Assembly (NCBI GenBank): GCA_000381565.1
Contig: KB906725.1
Span: 497,435-561,434, forward strand
DNA: 64,000 bases
Reading direction: 5' to 3'
DNA from: Oxalobacteraceae bacterium AB_14
GTDB lineage: Bacteria; Pseudomonadota; Gammaproteobacteria; Burkholderiales; Burkholderiaceae_D
In this document: positions 17,800 to 26,621 of the stretch, piece after piece
Layout of the letters: each line of letters opens with the position of its first letter
Numbering within the stretch: position 1 is the first letter of the stretch
Position numbers and translations under genes: made by a program
Notes under the pieces: model-generated
What the model saw: the letters and a program-made list of their open reading frames with translations, nothing else
Databases searched by the model: none
What the model was told of the DNA's origin: nothing

Positions 17800-17870
17800 G
17801 TCATTCCCGCGCACGCGGGCATCTATACTGAGCAAGCGTTCCATGGATACCCGCCTTCGCGGGTACGACG
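17800..17870. repeat. dispersed intergenic palindromic repeat, copy 2
   Basis: Two palindromic units (TTCCCGCGCACGCGGGCAT and ACCCGCCTTCGCGGGTA) surround a GAGCAAGCGTTCCATGG spacer, between the hydrolase and a convergent small gene. It has the same layout as the other copies. Confidence 0.8.
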
Positions 17871-17872
17871 AT

Positions 17873-18214
17873 TCAGGCGGTGATGTTGATCAGCTTGCCG
17901 ATGGTCTCGCCCTGGGCGTTGATCTGCGGCTTGGGCGGCGCTTGCAGGTCGGCCGGCAGCACCTGCTCGGCGCGGGATGGTTTTTCTATCGCTTTGTTCA
18001 GATTCGGGGCTGGCGCCGCTTTCAATGGCGGCGCGGACGCCTGATCGCTCGCTTGCCGGGTATCGCTCAGCGTCTGCTTATCCTTGGTCAGCTGCACCCG
18101 GCTTTGCTCCAGCCGGCTGGCGTCCTGGTTCACGCGCGACTGGTCCGTTTGCACCTGCCTCTCGGCCTGTGCAATCGATGCTTGCAGCGCGCTGACGGAC
18201 GTTACGGAAGCCAC
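17873..18214 (-). CDS. small coiled-coil protein, function unknown
   Basis: A 113-residue protein. The first half is a predicted coiled coil rich in Gln, Asp, Arg and Ser (ASIAQAERQVQTDQ...DASRLEQSRVQ); the second half is Pro/Ala-rich and low complexity, ending GKLINITA. There is no signal peptide or enzyme motif. The start is GTG at 18214 with AGGGG 7 nt upstream. The family was not recognised; a structural or scaffolding role is possible. It is downstream of the TonB receptor but separated from it by a strong terminator, so it is probably transcribed separately. Confidence 0.6.
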   Translation of the reverse strand: MASVTSVSALQASIAQAERQVQTDQSRVNQDASRLEQSRVQLTKDKQTLSDTRQASDQASAPPLKAAPAPNLNKAIEKPSRAEQVLPADLQAPPKPQINAQGETIGKLINITA

Positions 18215-18293
18215 GATCTAACCCCTAAACAATAATTCCAGGCATGGGAAGGCAGGATCGTATTGAGTACGATCAATTGCAGAGTAGGCCACA

Positions 18294-18328
18294 AAAACAA
18301 AAAAGGCAAGGCTAACCGCGCCTTGCCT
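18294..18328 (-). terminator. rho-independent terminator of the TonB receptor gene
   Basis: On the minus strand, AGGCAAGGC-GCGGTTA-GCCTTGCCT forms a 9-bp stem with a 7-nt loop, followed by a T-rich tract (TTTTTGTTTTT). It lies 20 nt after the receptor's stop codon. Confidence 0.9.
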
Positions 18329-18348
18329 GTGAGGGAGGGATCTACAGT

Positions 18349-20823
18349 TTAGAAGCGGTACAGCAACGACGCTTCCCAGGTACGGCCAAACAGCGGACGT
18401 GCGTTGATCGGGCCGGTGCCGCCGGCGGTCAGGCGGGAGTTGCCTTCGGTCAGGCCCAGCTCGTTGTTGAGGTTGGTGCCGGCCAGGCGCACTTCGATCT
18501 TCTCACCCAGCGAGAACAGCACGCCGGCATCGATGGTGCGGTAGGACGGCAGATATTGCTGGTTGGCCTGGTCGGCCCAGCGCTCGCCGATCGAGGTGTA
18601 GGTGCCGTAGATCTTGGCCGAGTTGTCGTCGCCCATGGGAATCCGGTAGGTCGGCGTGAAGCGGAATTGCAGCTTGGGCTGGCGCTGGACGGTTTTGCCC
18701 GCCGTGTCCGGATTGTCGCGGTATTCCGATTTCTGGTAATCGCCGGTCAGTGCCAGTTGCAGGTTGGGGATAGGACGCACCGCCAGCTCGAATTCCAGGC
18801 CGTTACCCTTGGAGCCGCTGATCGAATGCAGTTCGCGGCCGTCGGCCAGCACCTGCGAGAAGGCGATGCCGTCGAATTCCGTGTGGAAGGCGTTGATGTA
18901 GGCGCTGTACAGCTGGTTCGCGGTCTTGAAGCCGATCTCGTACTGGCTCACTTTCGGCGTCGGCAGGATGCCGCGGTCGTCGACGGCCTTCTGGTTGCCG
19001 GCGCCGCGCAGGTCGTCGAACGAAATGAAGGTGTGGCCGCGGTTGGCGCGCACGAACACCGCCGTATCCCTGGCCAGCTTGTAGTTGCCGCCGATGGTGA
19101 AGGAGTTGGCGCTGTCGGTGCGGCTCAGGTAGGTGTTCGAACCGTCCGGCATCGAGGTACCGTTGTTGTACACGGTCAGCGGATTGTTGTCGGTGTCGCC
19201 CGAGCTCAGGTTGGAGATGGTGCCGCTGATCTTCTGCTGCTCATGGCGCATGCCGAAGTCGACCTTGATGCGGTCGTTGACTTTCCACTCGTCCGAGATG
19301 AAGCCGGCGGTGTTGCGGCCGTCATACGAGGCGACCGGCGCATAGAACACATTGCCGTCGGTGCCGTTCTTCGACACGACCACGCCGTTGTCCAGGGTGA
19401 CGTTGATCAGGCTGGCCTGCGGCACGGCCGACATCAGGTGGCTGTTGCCCAGGTACCAGACATCGCGCGACGAGTAGTCGGCGAAGTAGCCGCCCACGGT
19501 CACCGTGTGGTCCTTGACGATTTCCTTGCTGACGCGCAGTTCGTCGGTGAACGAGGCCAGTTTCTTCTCCACCGACCACAGGCCGGCCTGCACCACCTGC
19601 TGGTTGCCGTCGACCGCGCCGCCGTGCACATAGGTGGCGGTGCCGGCCGTGGCCAGCTTGCCGCCGGCCGCCGCGACGGTCGCCGCATTGCCGTTGGCCG
19701 AGCCGATGGCCGCCTTCAGGTAGTCGTTCATCGACAGCGGGTTGTTACCGGTGAACATGGCGTTGGTATTCAGGTCGCCGTCGAAGCGGTTGAACTTGTT
19801 CGATACGCTCCACTCGCCGATCTTCTGGTCGAAGTCCGCGCCGAACACGGTGGCCTTGAGGCCGCGGCCGTCGGCCAGGTCGCGGTTCAGCGTCTTGCCG
19901 GGCGCCGCTTCGATGGTGAAGTTGCGCATTTCGCCGCTCATCAGGGTACCGGTCAGCGGATTGAAGCCGGGGAATTCCGAGATCGTGTGGCCGCCGTTGC
20001 TGGAGATCAGCGGCACGCCGGTGTAGAAGGCGTTCTTGTCGTCGGTGTTGCGCACGTACATGGTCAGCTTGCCGTCGTCGAGCTTGCGGGTCAGGGTGGC
20101 GGTCAGCTGGTGGCCGTCGTCGGCCGGGAAGCCGGCGTCGCGCACGCCGTCGGTCTTGCGGTAGAAGCCGCCGACCGAGCCGTACCAGCCGTCGCTGATT
20201 TTGCCGCCGTAAAACATGTCGACGCGGCGCAGGCTGCCGGTGCCGGTGGTGAAGCGCACCGAGCCTTCCGGCGTGTCGCTGCCTTCTTTCAGGATGAAGT
20301 TCATCGTCGCGCCGGGCTGGGCGTTGGACCAGATGGTGGACGGGCCGCCGCGCAGCACTTCGACGCGCTCGACGGTGTCGTCCAGGCGGAAGGCCGACGA
20401 GCCTTCGAAGAACGACAAGGTCGGTGGCGGGAAGATCGGGTTGCCCATCAGCTGCACCGAGACGAACGGCGAATCGCTGCCGGACGGGAAGCCGCGCACT
20501 TCGATGTTGGCGCCGGACTGGCCGCCGGTCGATTCCGCATACACGCCCGGCACCAGTTTCATGATGTCGGCGGTGCTGCTGGGCGAGGCTTGCTTCAGTT
20601 GTTCTTCGGTGGCGGTGGTGATCGAGAAGGCCGAGTCGACCTTGCGCACGCCGCGCGCCGAGGCCACGCCGGTGACGACGACTTGCTGGACTTCCGCGGC
20701 TACTTCCTTGGAGGTGGCCTGTTCAGCGGGGGCGGCGCTCTGGGCTTGCGCGGCGGTCTGGTTGACGAGCGTGAGGACGGCAGCCGTGACTGCGGATAAC
20801 AAGAACGGATTCTGGCTTTTCAT
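18349..20823 (-). CDS. TonB-dependent outer membrane receptor (probable oligosaccharide uptake)
   Basis: An 824-residue protein with a signal peptide ending near AQA-QS, a TonB-box-like VQQVVVTG segment (about 46-53), a plug domain (SSTADIMKLVPGV; VERVEVLRGGPSTIWSNAQPG) and a 22-strand-type barrel ending in SLLYRF with terminal Phe. TonB receptors import siderophores, cobalamin or sugars. Placement opposite LacI, GH65 phosphorylase, phosphoglucomutase and an MFS permease favours a disaccharide. Two LacI-type operator sites lie 21 bp apart upstream and a strong terminator follows. Confidence 0.88.
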   Translation of the reverse strand: MKSQNPFLLSAVTAAVLTLVNQTAAQAQSAAPAEQATSKEVAAEVQQVVVTGVASARGVRKVDSAFSITTATEEQLKQASPSSTADIMKLVPGVYAESTGGQSGANIEVRGFPSGSDSPFVSVQLMGNPIFPPPTLSFFEGSSAFRLDDTVERVEVLRGGPSTIWSNAQPGATMNFILKEGSDTPEGSVRFTTGTGSLRRVDMFYGGKISDGWYGSVGGFYRKTDGVRDAGFPADDGHQLTATLTRKLDDGKLTMYVRNTDDKNAFYTGVPLISSNGGHTISEFPGFNPLTGTLMSGEMRNFTIEAAPGKTLNRDLADGRGLKATVFGADFDQKIGEWSVSNKFNRFDGDLNTNAMFTGNNPLSMNDYLKAAIGSANGNAATVAAAGGKLATAGTATYVHGGAVDGNQQVVQAGLWSVEKKLASFTDELRVSKEIVKDHTVTVGGYFADYSSRDVWYLGNSHLMSAVPQASLINVTLDNGVVVSKNGTDGNVFYAPVASYDGRNTAGFISDEWKVNDRIKVDFGMRHEQQKISGTISNLSSGDTDNNPLTVYNNGTSMPDGSNTYLSRTDSANSFTIGGNYKLARDTAVFVRANRGHTFISFDDLRGAGNQKAVDDRGILPTPKVSQYEIGFKTANQLYSAYINAFHTEFDGIAFSQVLADGRELHSISGSKGNGLEFELAVRPIPNLQLALTGDYQKSEYRDNPDTAGKTVQRQPKLQFRFTPTYRIPMGDDNSAKIYGTYTSIGERWADQANQQYLPSYRTIDAGVLFSLGEKIEVRLAGTNLNNELGLTEGNSRLTAGGTGPINARPLFGRTWEASLLYRF

Positions 20824-20946
20824 GTGGTCTATGCTTTCTTATGGTGTAAATCGTCTCCTGGACGGCGCGCCACCAGCCAAAACAGCCTCCGGTAGTTCCA
20901 TCCCCATCTTCCACGATTCGTGAAGATGGGTCATTGAAACAAGAAA

Positions 20947-20981
20947 TGATATCGATGTCAATCGAAATGTTATCGATGTCA
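20947..20981. promoter_or_regulatory. tandem LacI-type operators upstream of the TonB receptor
   Basis: TGATATCGATGTCA (20947-20960) and TGTTATCGATGTCA (20968-20981) share an ATCGAT core and near-palindromic arms. Their centres are exactly 21 bp apart, two helical turns, so two dimers would bind on one DNA face. They lie about 125-160 nt upstream of the receptor start, in the gap divergent to a LacI gene. Confidence 0.6.
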
Positions 20982-21035
20982 TTTTCCGCGACAAATTAAA
21001 AATTTCTGTCATAATGCGTGCGCACCCCTTGATCT

Positions 21036-21115
21036 GTCATTCCCGCGCAGGCGGGAATCCATGCCGAGTTTGCCCGTGATGCGTTCCATGGGTTCCCGCT
21101 TTCGCGGGAACGACG
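21036..21115. repeat. dispersed intergenic palindromic repeat, copy 3
   Basis: GTCATTCCCGCGCAGGCGGG and GGGTTCCCGCTTTCGCGGGA units around a TGCCGAGTTTGCCCGTGATG spacer. It lies between the LacI-type operators and the lacI-family start codon, so it is probably in the 5' untranslated region of that gene. Confidence 0.8.
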
Positions 21116-21166
21116 ATGACGCTGACGGTATCAATGCACTGCCATTTTTCAACCTATGAGCGATCA

Positions 21167-22174
21167 ATGCCTTCGAATAAGTCTGTAGCCCGCAAAGCCG
21201 AAACAGCATTGACGATGGAAGACCTGGCCAAGCTGGCCGGCGTCTCCAAGATCACCGTTTCCCGCGCGCTGCGCGATAGTCCGCTGGTGACCGCGGAAAC
21301 GCGCGAGAAGATCCGCATCCTGGCGAGCGAGCAGGGCTACCGTTTCAATGTGAGCGCGCGCAATCTGCGCATGGGCCGCAGTTATTCGGTGGCGGTTGTG
21401 GTGGAAATGACACCCGTGCGCGGCCGGCCGATGTCCGATCCGTATCCGCTGGAGCTGTTGGGCGGCATCACGCAGGAGCTGACGACCGCCGGCTACAGCG
21501 TGGTGCTGACGTCCAAGCAGTTGATGAACACGGCGCCGGTGCAGGGCGCCGACGGCTTGATCCTGCTGGGCCAGGGTTCGCACGGCGAGGCGGTGCGCAC
21601 CTTGCAGCAGACCGGCATGCCGCTGGTGGTGTGGGGCGCGCCGGAAGCCGACACCGACTACATCGTGGTCGGCTCGGACAATCGAAAGGGCGGCATCAGC
21701 GCCGCCGAGCGCTTCATCGCGCAGGGCCGCCAGAAGCTGGTGTTCCTGGGCGACGTCGACCACGCCGAGGTGCAGGAACGCTGCGCCGGCTTCATCGACG
21801 CGATGGGCGGGCGGGCGACGGTGCATATCATCCGTCCCAAAGCCTTCACCTTCGAGGCGGGCTTCGACAGCATCTCGGCGCTGTTGAAAAAAAAGGGCGC
21901 CAATTTCGACGGCGTGTTCGCCGCCAGCGACTTGCTGGCCATGGGCGCGATCCGCGCGCTGGCCGAGAAGAATTTGCGGGTGCCGGAGAATGTCTCCGTC
22001 ATCGGCTACGACGATACGCCCGGCGCGGCCAGTTTCGTGCCGCCGCTGACCAGCGTGCACCAGTACCTGCGCGACGGCGGCGTATTGTTGGCCAAGAAGA
22101 TGTTGGGCCTGATCGAAGGCCACCCGGTCGCCTCCGAAATGCTGCCGACCACCCTGATGGTACGCCAGACCTAG
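21167..22174 (+). CDS. LacI family regulator 1 of the glucobiose locus
   Basis: About 335 residues: an N-terminal LacI helix-turn-helix (TMEDLAKLAGVSKITVSRALR, near 15-35) with hinge, then a periplasmic-binding-protein-like sugar domain (VVGSDNRKGGISAAERFIAQG; GFDSISALL; SVIGYDDTPGA). It probably senses an imported sugar and controls the divergent TonB receptor and the GH65 operon downstream. The start at ATG 21167 is chosen from the family length; upstream in-frame ATGs would add an unlikely N-terminal stretch. No strong ribosome site is visible. Confidence 0.88.
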   Translation: MPSNKSVARKAETALTMEDLAKLAGVSKITVSRALRDSPLVTAETREKIRILASEQGYRFNVSARNLRMGRSYSVAVVVEMTPVRGRPMSDPYPLELLGGITQELTTAGYSVVLTSKQLMNTAPVQGADGLILLGQGSHGEAVRTLQQTGMPLVVWGAPEADTDYIVVGSDNRKGGISAAERFIAQGRQKLVFLGDVDHAEVQERCAGFIDAMGGRATVHIIRPKAFTFEAGFDSISALLKKKGANFDGVFAASDLLAMGAIRALAEKNLRVPENVSVIGYDDTPGAASFVPPLTSVHQYLRDGGVLLAKKMLGLIEGHPVASEMLPTTLMVRQT

Positions 22175-22241
22175 TTTTCCCGCTTTTCCTGTTTATCCCT
22201 TGAATAAAGCCAAAAACGTCCAAAAACCGGCTTTTTTCAAA

Positions 22242-22259
22242 ATTCAAACCGCTTTGAAT
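22242..22259. promoter_or_regulatory. candidate operator before the GH65 gene
   Basis: ATTCAAA-CCGC-TTTGAAT is a perfect 7-bp inverted repeat around CCGC, ending 22 nt before the GTG start and 9 nt before the ribosome site. Its core differs from the ATCGAT-type sites at the TonB receptor, which suggests that the second LacI regulator may act here. Confidence 0.5.
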
Positions 22260-22280
22260 CGCATTTTTAAGGAATACGCT

Positions 22281-24605
22281 GTGCAACAACACACCTATCC
22301 CCTCGAAGCCTGGTGCATCCGCGAGACCAGTTTCGACACCGACTCCCATTTTCTCGACGAGACCCTGTTTGCGCTCGGCAACGGCTACATCGGCCTGCGC
22401 GGCACCGGCGAGGAGGGCTACAGCGGCCCGGCCGGCACCTCGCTCGACGGCACTTACCTGAATGGCTTCTACGAGTCGGAGCCGATCCAGTACCCGGAGG
22501 CGGCCTACGGCCTGGCCAAGGTCAACCAGTTCATGCTGAACGTGCCGAACGCAAAAGGCGTCGAGCTGTGGCTGGAGGACGAGCGCTTCGACCTGTTGTC
22601 CGGCTTCGTGCAGTCGTACGAGCGGGTGCTGGACTTCCGCACCGGCGTGCTGACGCGCACCGTGGAATGGACCTCGCCGCAGGGCCGCAGCGTGCAGCTG
22701 CGCAGCCGTCGCCTGGTGTGCTTCGAGAACAAGCACCTGTTCGCGATCGAGTTCGCGGTGACGCCGCTCAATTTCGCCGGCCGCCTGCGGCTGGTGTCGG
22801 CGCTTGACGGCGCCGTCAAGAACCAGGAAGCCGGCGACGATCCGCGCGTGGGGTCGGCGGTGTCCGGCCAGTCGCTGCACATGGTGGGCCACGAGCAGAA
22901 CGTCGGCTTCGCGGCGCTGGTGCAGCGCACGCACAACAGCGGTTTCACGCTGGTCAGCGCCACCGACACCGAACTGACGGGCGCCGATGCCACCATCGAG
23001 ATCGCGCAGGTGGAGCAGCGCCTGACGCAGACCTATGAACTGCAAGCGCAGGCCGGCCAGACCGTCACGCTGAACAAGTACGGCAGCTACTTCTCGTCGC
23101 GCGACTACGCCGAGGCGGAACTGATGTGGCGCAGCAAAGACACGCTGACCACCGCCAAGGCGGCCGGCTTCGACGAGCTGCGCCTGGCGCAGGAGCAGTA
23201 CCTGGCCGATTTCTGGCAGCAGGCCGACGTGCAGATCGCCGGCGACGACGCGCTCCAGCAAGGCATCCACTTCAACCAGTTCCACCTGCTGCAATCGGTG
23301 GGCCGCGACGGCAAGACCAACATCTCCGCCAAGGGTGTGACGGGTGAGGGCTACGAGGGCCACTATTTCTGGGACACGGAAATCTACATCTTCCCGTTCT
23401 TCCTGTACTCGAAGCCGGAGATCGCCCGCAAGCTGCTGGAGTACCGCTACGCAGGTTTGCCGAAGGCGCGCGAGCGCGCGCGCCAGATGTCGCATGCCAG
23501 CGGCGCGCTGTACCCGTGGCGCACCATCGCCGGCGACGAGTGCTCGGCCTACTTCCCGGCGGGGACGGCGCAGTACCACATCAACGCCGATATCGCCTAC
23601 TCCATCAAGCTGTACATGGAAGCGACCGACGACCAGGAATACCTGGTCAAGCACGGCGCGGAAATCGTCATGGAGACGGCGCGCATCTGGATCGGCATCG
23701 GCAGCTACGACCGTGAAGGCCGCTTCTGCATCAACCAGGTGACGGGCCCGGACGAATACACGGCGCTGGTCAACAACAACTACTACACCAACGCGATGGC
23801 GCGGATGCACCTGAACTTCGCGGCCTCGATCGCCGAGCAGTTGCAGGCGCGCGAGCCGGCGGAGTTTGCGCGCATCGCCGCCGCCACTGTGCTGGACGCG
23901 AGCGAGCCGGCCGCATGGCGCCGCGCCGCATCGCTGATGAACCTTCCCTACGACCCAGCGCTGCAAATCCACGCGCAGGACGACAGCTTCCTGTCCAAGA
24001 AAGTGTGGAATTTCGCCAACACGCCGAAGGAGAACTACCCGCTGCTGCTGAACTATCACCCGATGGTGATCTACCGCCACCAGGTGTGCAAGCAGGCGGA
24101 CGTGGTGCTGGCGCTGTTGCTGCTGTCCGACCAGTTCACGCTGGAGGACAAGCGCCGCGACTTCGATTACTACGAGGCGGTGACCACGCACGATTCGTCG
24201 CTGTCGTCCTGCATCTTCAGCATCATCGCGGCGGAAGTCGGCTACCAGGACAAGGCCTACGACTATTTCATGGAGACCGCGCGCCTAGACCTGGACGACA
24301 CCCACGGCAACACGCACTATGGCGTGCACACGGCGGCGATGGCCGGCACCTGGATGGGCGTGGCGTATGGCTTCGCCGGCATGCGCGTGGTGGGCGGCGA
24401 GCTGCATTTTGCGCCGTCGGTGCCTAGGCAGTGGCAGCACTACACGTTCAAGATTCATTTCAAGGGTGCGCTGCTGGAAGTGCACGTGGAGCCCGGCCGC
24501 GCGGACTACCGCCTGCTGCAGGGCGAGGCCCTGAACTTTACCCACGGCGGCGAACCCGTCGCGCTGACGCTGTCGCAACCGACGCAATCGAGGAGTTTTG
24601 CATGA
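22281..24605 (+). CDS. GH65 alpha-glucobiose phosphorylase (maltose/kojibiose/nigerose type)
   Basis: About 774 residues, the usual size of GH65 phosphorylases. Visible motifs are LGNGYIGLRGTGEE, GEGYEGHYFWDTE, the phosphate-region HINADIAYSI and VTGPDEY, in which Glu492 is the expected general acid. GH65 enzymes phosphorolyse an alpha-linked glucobiose to glucose and beta-glucose 1-phosphate, which the next gene's mutase would convert. The linkage specificity cannot be decided by eye. The start is GTG at 22281: AAGGA is 7 nt upstream, while an ATG-like start further up encodes a basic non-family extension. It overlaps the mutase by 4 nt. Confidence 0.9.
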   Translation: MQQHTYPLEAWCIRETSFDTDSHFLDETLFALGNGYIGLRGTGEEGYSGPAGTSLDGTYLNGFYESEPIQYPEAAYGLAKVNQFMLNVPNAKGVELWLEDERFDLLSGFVQSYERVLDFRTGVLTRTVEWTSPQGRSVQLRSRRLVCFENKHLFAIEFAVTPLNFAGRLRLVSALDGAVKNQEAGDDPRVGSAVSGQSLHMVGHEQNVGFAALVQRTHNSGFTLVSATDTELTGADATIEIAQVEQRLTQTYELQAQAGQTVTLNKYGSYFSSRDYAEAELMWRSKDTLTTAKAAGFDELRLAQEQYLADFWQQADVQIAGDDALQQGIHFNQFHLLQSVGRDGKTNISAKGVTGEGYEGHYFWDTEIYIFPFFLYSKPEIARKLLEYRYAGLPKARERARQMSHASGALYPWRTIAGDECSAYFPAGTAQYHINADIAYSIKLYMEATDDQEYLVKHGAEIVMETARIWIGIGSYDREGRFCINQVTGPDEYTALVNNNYYTNAMARMHLNFAASIAEQLQAREPAEFARIAAATVLDASEPAAWRRAASLMNLPYDPALQIHAQDDSFLSKKVWNFANTPKENYPLLLNYHPMVIYRHQVCKQADVVLALLLLSDQFTLEDKRRDFDYYEAVTTHDSSLSSCIFSIIAAEVGYQDKAYDYFMETARLDLDDTHGNTHYGVHTAAMAGTWMGVAYGFAGMRVVGGELHFAPSVPRQWQHYTFKIHFKGALLEVHVEPGRADYRLLQGEALNFTHGGEPVALTLSQPTQSRSFA

Positions 24606-25243
24606 GCCGCTTCAAAGCCGTTATCTTTGACCTGGACGGCGTCATCACCGACACCGCCCACTATCACTACCTGGCGTGGAAGCGCCTGGCGGAATCGCAG
24701 GGCGTGCATTTCGACCACGCCTTCAACGAAAACCTGAAGGGCATCGACCGCATGGGATCGCTGGACCTGATCCTGGCGTCGTCCAAGCGGGCGTACACTG
24801 GCGAGGAAAAGCTGGCGCTGGCCGACGAGAAAAACCTGCACTACCAGGAGCTGATCGCCACCATGTCCGCCGCCGATCTGCTGCCGGGCGCGGTGCGGGC
24901 GCTCGACACGACGCGCGCGCGCGGCCTGCGCATCGGCCTGGCGTCGGTCAGCAAGAATGCCTTTACGGTGCTGGGCCGCCTTGGCATCACCGATAAATTC
25001 GACTACGTGGTCGACGCGGCGACCATCGCGCGCGGCAAGCCGGACCCGGAAATATTCCTGAAGGCGGCGCGGGAACTGGGCGTGGCGCCGGAAGACTGTC
25101 TCGGCGTGGAGGATGCGGTGGCCGGCGTGGCGTCGATCAAATCGGCCGGCATGTTCGCACTGGGGATAGGCCATCCCTTTGTGCTCACTCAGGCCGACGT
25201 GGTCATCACGAGCCTGAGCGACTTCAATCTCGAATCGTACTAG
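24602..25243 (+). CDS. pgmB: beta-phosphoglucomutase
   Basis: A 213-residue HAD-superfamily protein. Motif I FDLDGVITDTAHYHYLAWKR (Asp nucleophile and Asp+2) is typical of beta-phosphoglucomutase; LASVSKNA gives motif II and GVEDAVAGV the acidic motif. It interconverts beta-glucose 1-phosphate and glucose 6-phosphate, completing the catabolism started by GH65. GAGGAG precedes the ATG, which overlaps the GH65 stop (ATGA). The 213-residue length fits the family. High confidence from motifs and context. Confidence 0.93.
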   Translation: MSRFKAVIFDLDGVITDTAHYHYLAWKRLAESQGVHFDHAFNENLKGIDRMGSLDLILASSKRAYTGEEKLALADEKNLHYQELIATMSAADLLPGAVRALDTTRARGLRIGLASVSKNAFTVLGRLGITDKFDYVVDAATIARGKPDPEIFLKAARELGVAPEDCLGVEDAVAGVASIKSAGMFALGIGHPFVLTQADVVITSLSDFNLESY

Positions 25244-25248
25244 TACGT

Positions 25249-25311
25249 TGTCGCTCCCGCGCAAGCGGGAGTCCATACGCCGCATGGATTCCCGCTTGCG
25301 CGGGAATGACG
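25249..25311. repeat. dispersed intergenic palindromic repeat, copy 4
   Basis: CTCCCGCGCAAGCGGGAGTC and GATTCCCGCTTGCGCGGGAA units with a short spacer, inside the sugar operon between pgmB and the MFS gene. As a strong RNA hairpin it could limit transcript readthrough to the permease. Confidence 0.8.
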
Positions 25312-25342
25312 TGCAGGCCATAAAAATAATGGAGACAGCAAC

Positions 25343-26611
25343 ATGAAGAACAATCGCATTCTATTTGCGCTATTTCTGATTTACTTTGTATTTGCGATCC
25401 TGCTCAATAGCGTGGGCACGGTCATCCTTCAGGTCATCAACAACTACGGCGTCAGCAAGTCCGGCGCCAGCGTGCTGGAAGGGTTCAAGGATTTGCCGAT
25501 CGCCGCGGTGTCGTTCCTGATCGCCTCCTTCCTGCCGCGACTTGGCTACAAGAAGGCCATGCTGGCCGGGCTGGCGATCGTCACCGCCGCCTGCGTGGCG
25601 ATGCCGCTGCTGCCGTCGTTCGCCACCACCAAGCTGTTGTTCTTCTGCGTCGGCGTGTCGTTCGCGCTGGTGAAGGTGTCGGTGTATTCGACGCTGGGAT
25701 TGATCGCCGCCGACCGCAAGCAGCACGCCAGCATCATGAATCTGCTGGAAGGCTTCTTCATGGTCGGCGTGCTGAGCGCCTACTGGGTGTTCGGCTACTT
25801 CATCGATTCGTCCGATCCGCTGTCGCGCAGCTGGTTGCAGGTGTACTGGGTGCTGGCCGTGCTGTGCGCGGTGACGTTCGCGCTGCTGCTGACCACTCCC
25901 TTCAACGAGGACATGGCGGCGCTGCCGCAGGGCCGCAGCATCGCCCAGGATTTCGCCGCCATGCTCAAGCTGTTCTTCAAGCCGCTGGTGTGCGTGTTCG
26001 TCATTACGGCCTTCCTGTATGTGCTGATCGAGCAAAGCGTGGGCACCTGGCTGCCGACGTTTAACAACGAGATCCTGAAACTGCCGGCGGCGATGAGCGT
26101 GCAGGTGACCAGCATCTTTGCCGCCTGCCTGGCGGTCGGACGCTTGTCGGCCGGCGTGTTGATGCGCAAATTGAACTGGTACCCGGTGATGAACGCCTGC
26201 GTGGTCGGCATGGCGGCCATGGTGCTGCTGGCGCTGCCGTTGACGCACGACGTGGTGGCCGATCCGAACATCAGCTGGTCCAGCGCGCCGCTGGCGACCT
26301 TCCTGTTCCCGCTGATCGGCTTGTTCATGGCGCCGATCTACCCCGGCATCAACTCGGTGATGCTCAGTTCCCTGCCGAAGAACCAGCACTCGGCCATGAC
26401 CGGTTTGCTGGTGATTTTTTCGGCACTGGGCGGCACCACCGGCTCGCTGATCACCGGCTACGTGTTCGGCAACTTCAGCGGCCACTTCGCCTTCTACCTG
26501 ACCCTGGTGCCCATCTCTATCGTCTTGATTATGTTGTATTTTTTCAAAAAAGCGGTAGATGAAGGTGGTGGTGGTTTCGACCCGTCCGCTATAATCAGCG
26601 GTCAACATTGA
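25343..26611 (+). CDS. MFS sugar transporter
   Basis: A 422-residue inner membrane protein with 12 predicted transmembrane helices and MFS-type loops (RLGYKKAMLAG between helices 2 and 3; APIYPGINSVMLSSLPK near helix 10). It resembles FucP/FHS-type sugar permeases more than PTS or ABC systems. GGAG lies 8 nt before the ATG. Context with the TonB receptor and cytoplasmic GH65 indicates import of the intact disaccharide across the inner membrane; specificity is inferred. Confidence 0.88.
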   Translation: MKNNRILFALFLIYFVFAILLNSVGTVILQVINNYGVSKSGASVLEGFKDLPIAAVSFLIASFLPRLGYKKAMLAGLAIVTAACVAMPLLPSFATTKLLFFCVGVSFALVKVSVYSTLGLIAADRKQHASIMNLLEGFFMVGVLSAYWVFGYFIDSSDPLSRSWLQVYWVLAVLCAVTFALLLTTPFNEDMAALPQGRSIAQDFAAMLKLFFKPLVCVFVITAFLYVLIEQSVGTWLPTFNNEILKLPAAMSVQVTSIFAACLAVGRLSAGVLMRKLNWYPVMNACVVGMAAMVLLALPLTHDVVADPNISWSSAPLATFLFPLIGLFMAPIYPGINSVMLSSLPKNQHSAMTGLLVIFSALGGTTGSLITGYVFGNFSGHFAFYLTLVPISIVLIMLYFFKKAVDEGGGGFDPSAIISGQH

Positions 26612-26621
26612 GCAATTGTCT

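Noticed and set aside
20824..21035. A possible small gene between the TonB receptor and the lacI-type gene
   Set aside because: Frames here lack starts and ribosome sites; the interval is better explained by divergent promoters and the two LacI-type operators.
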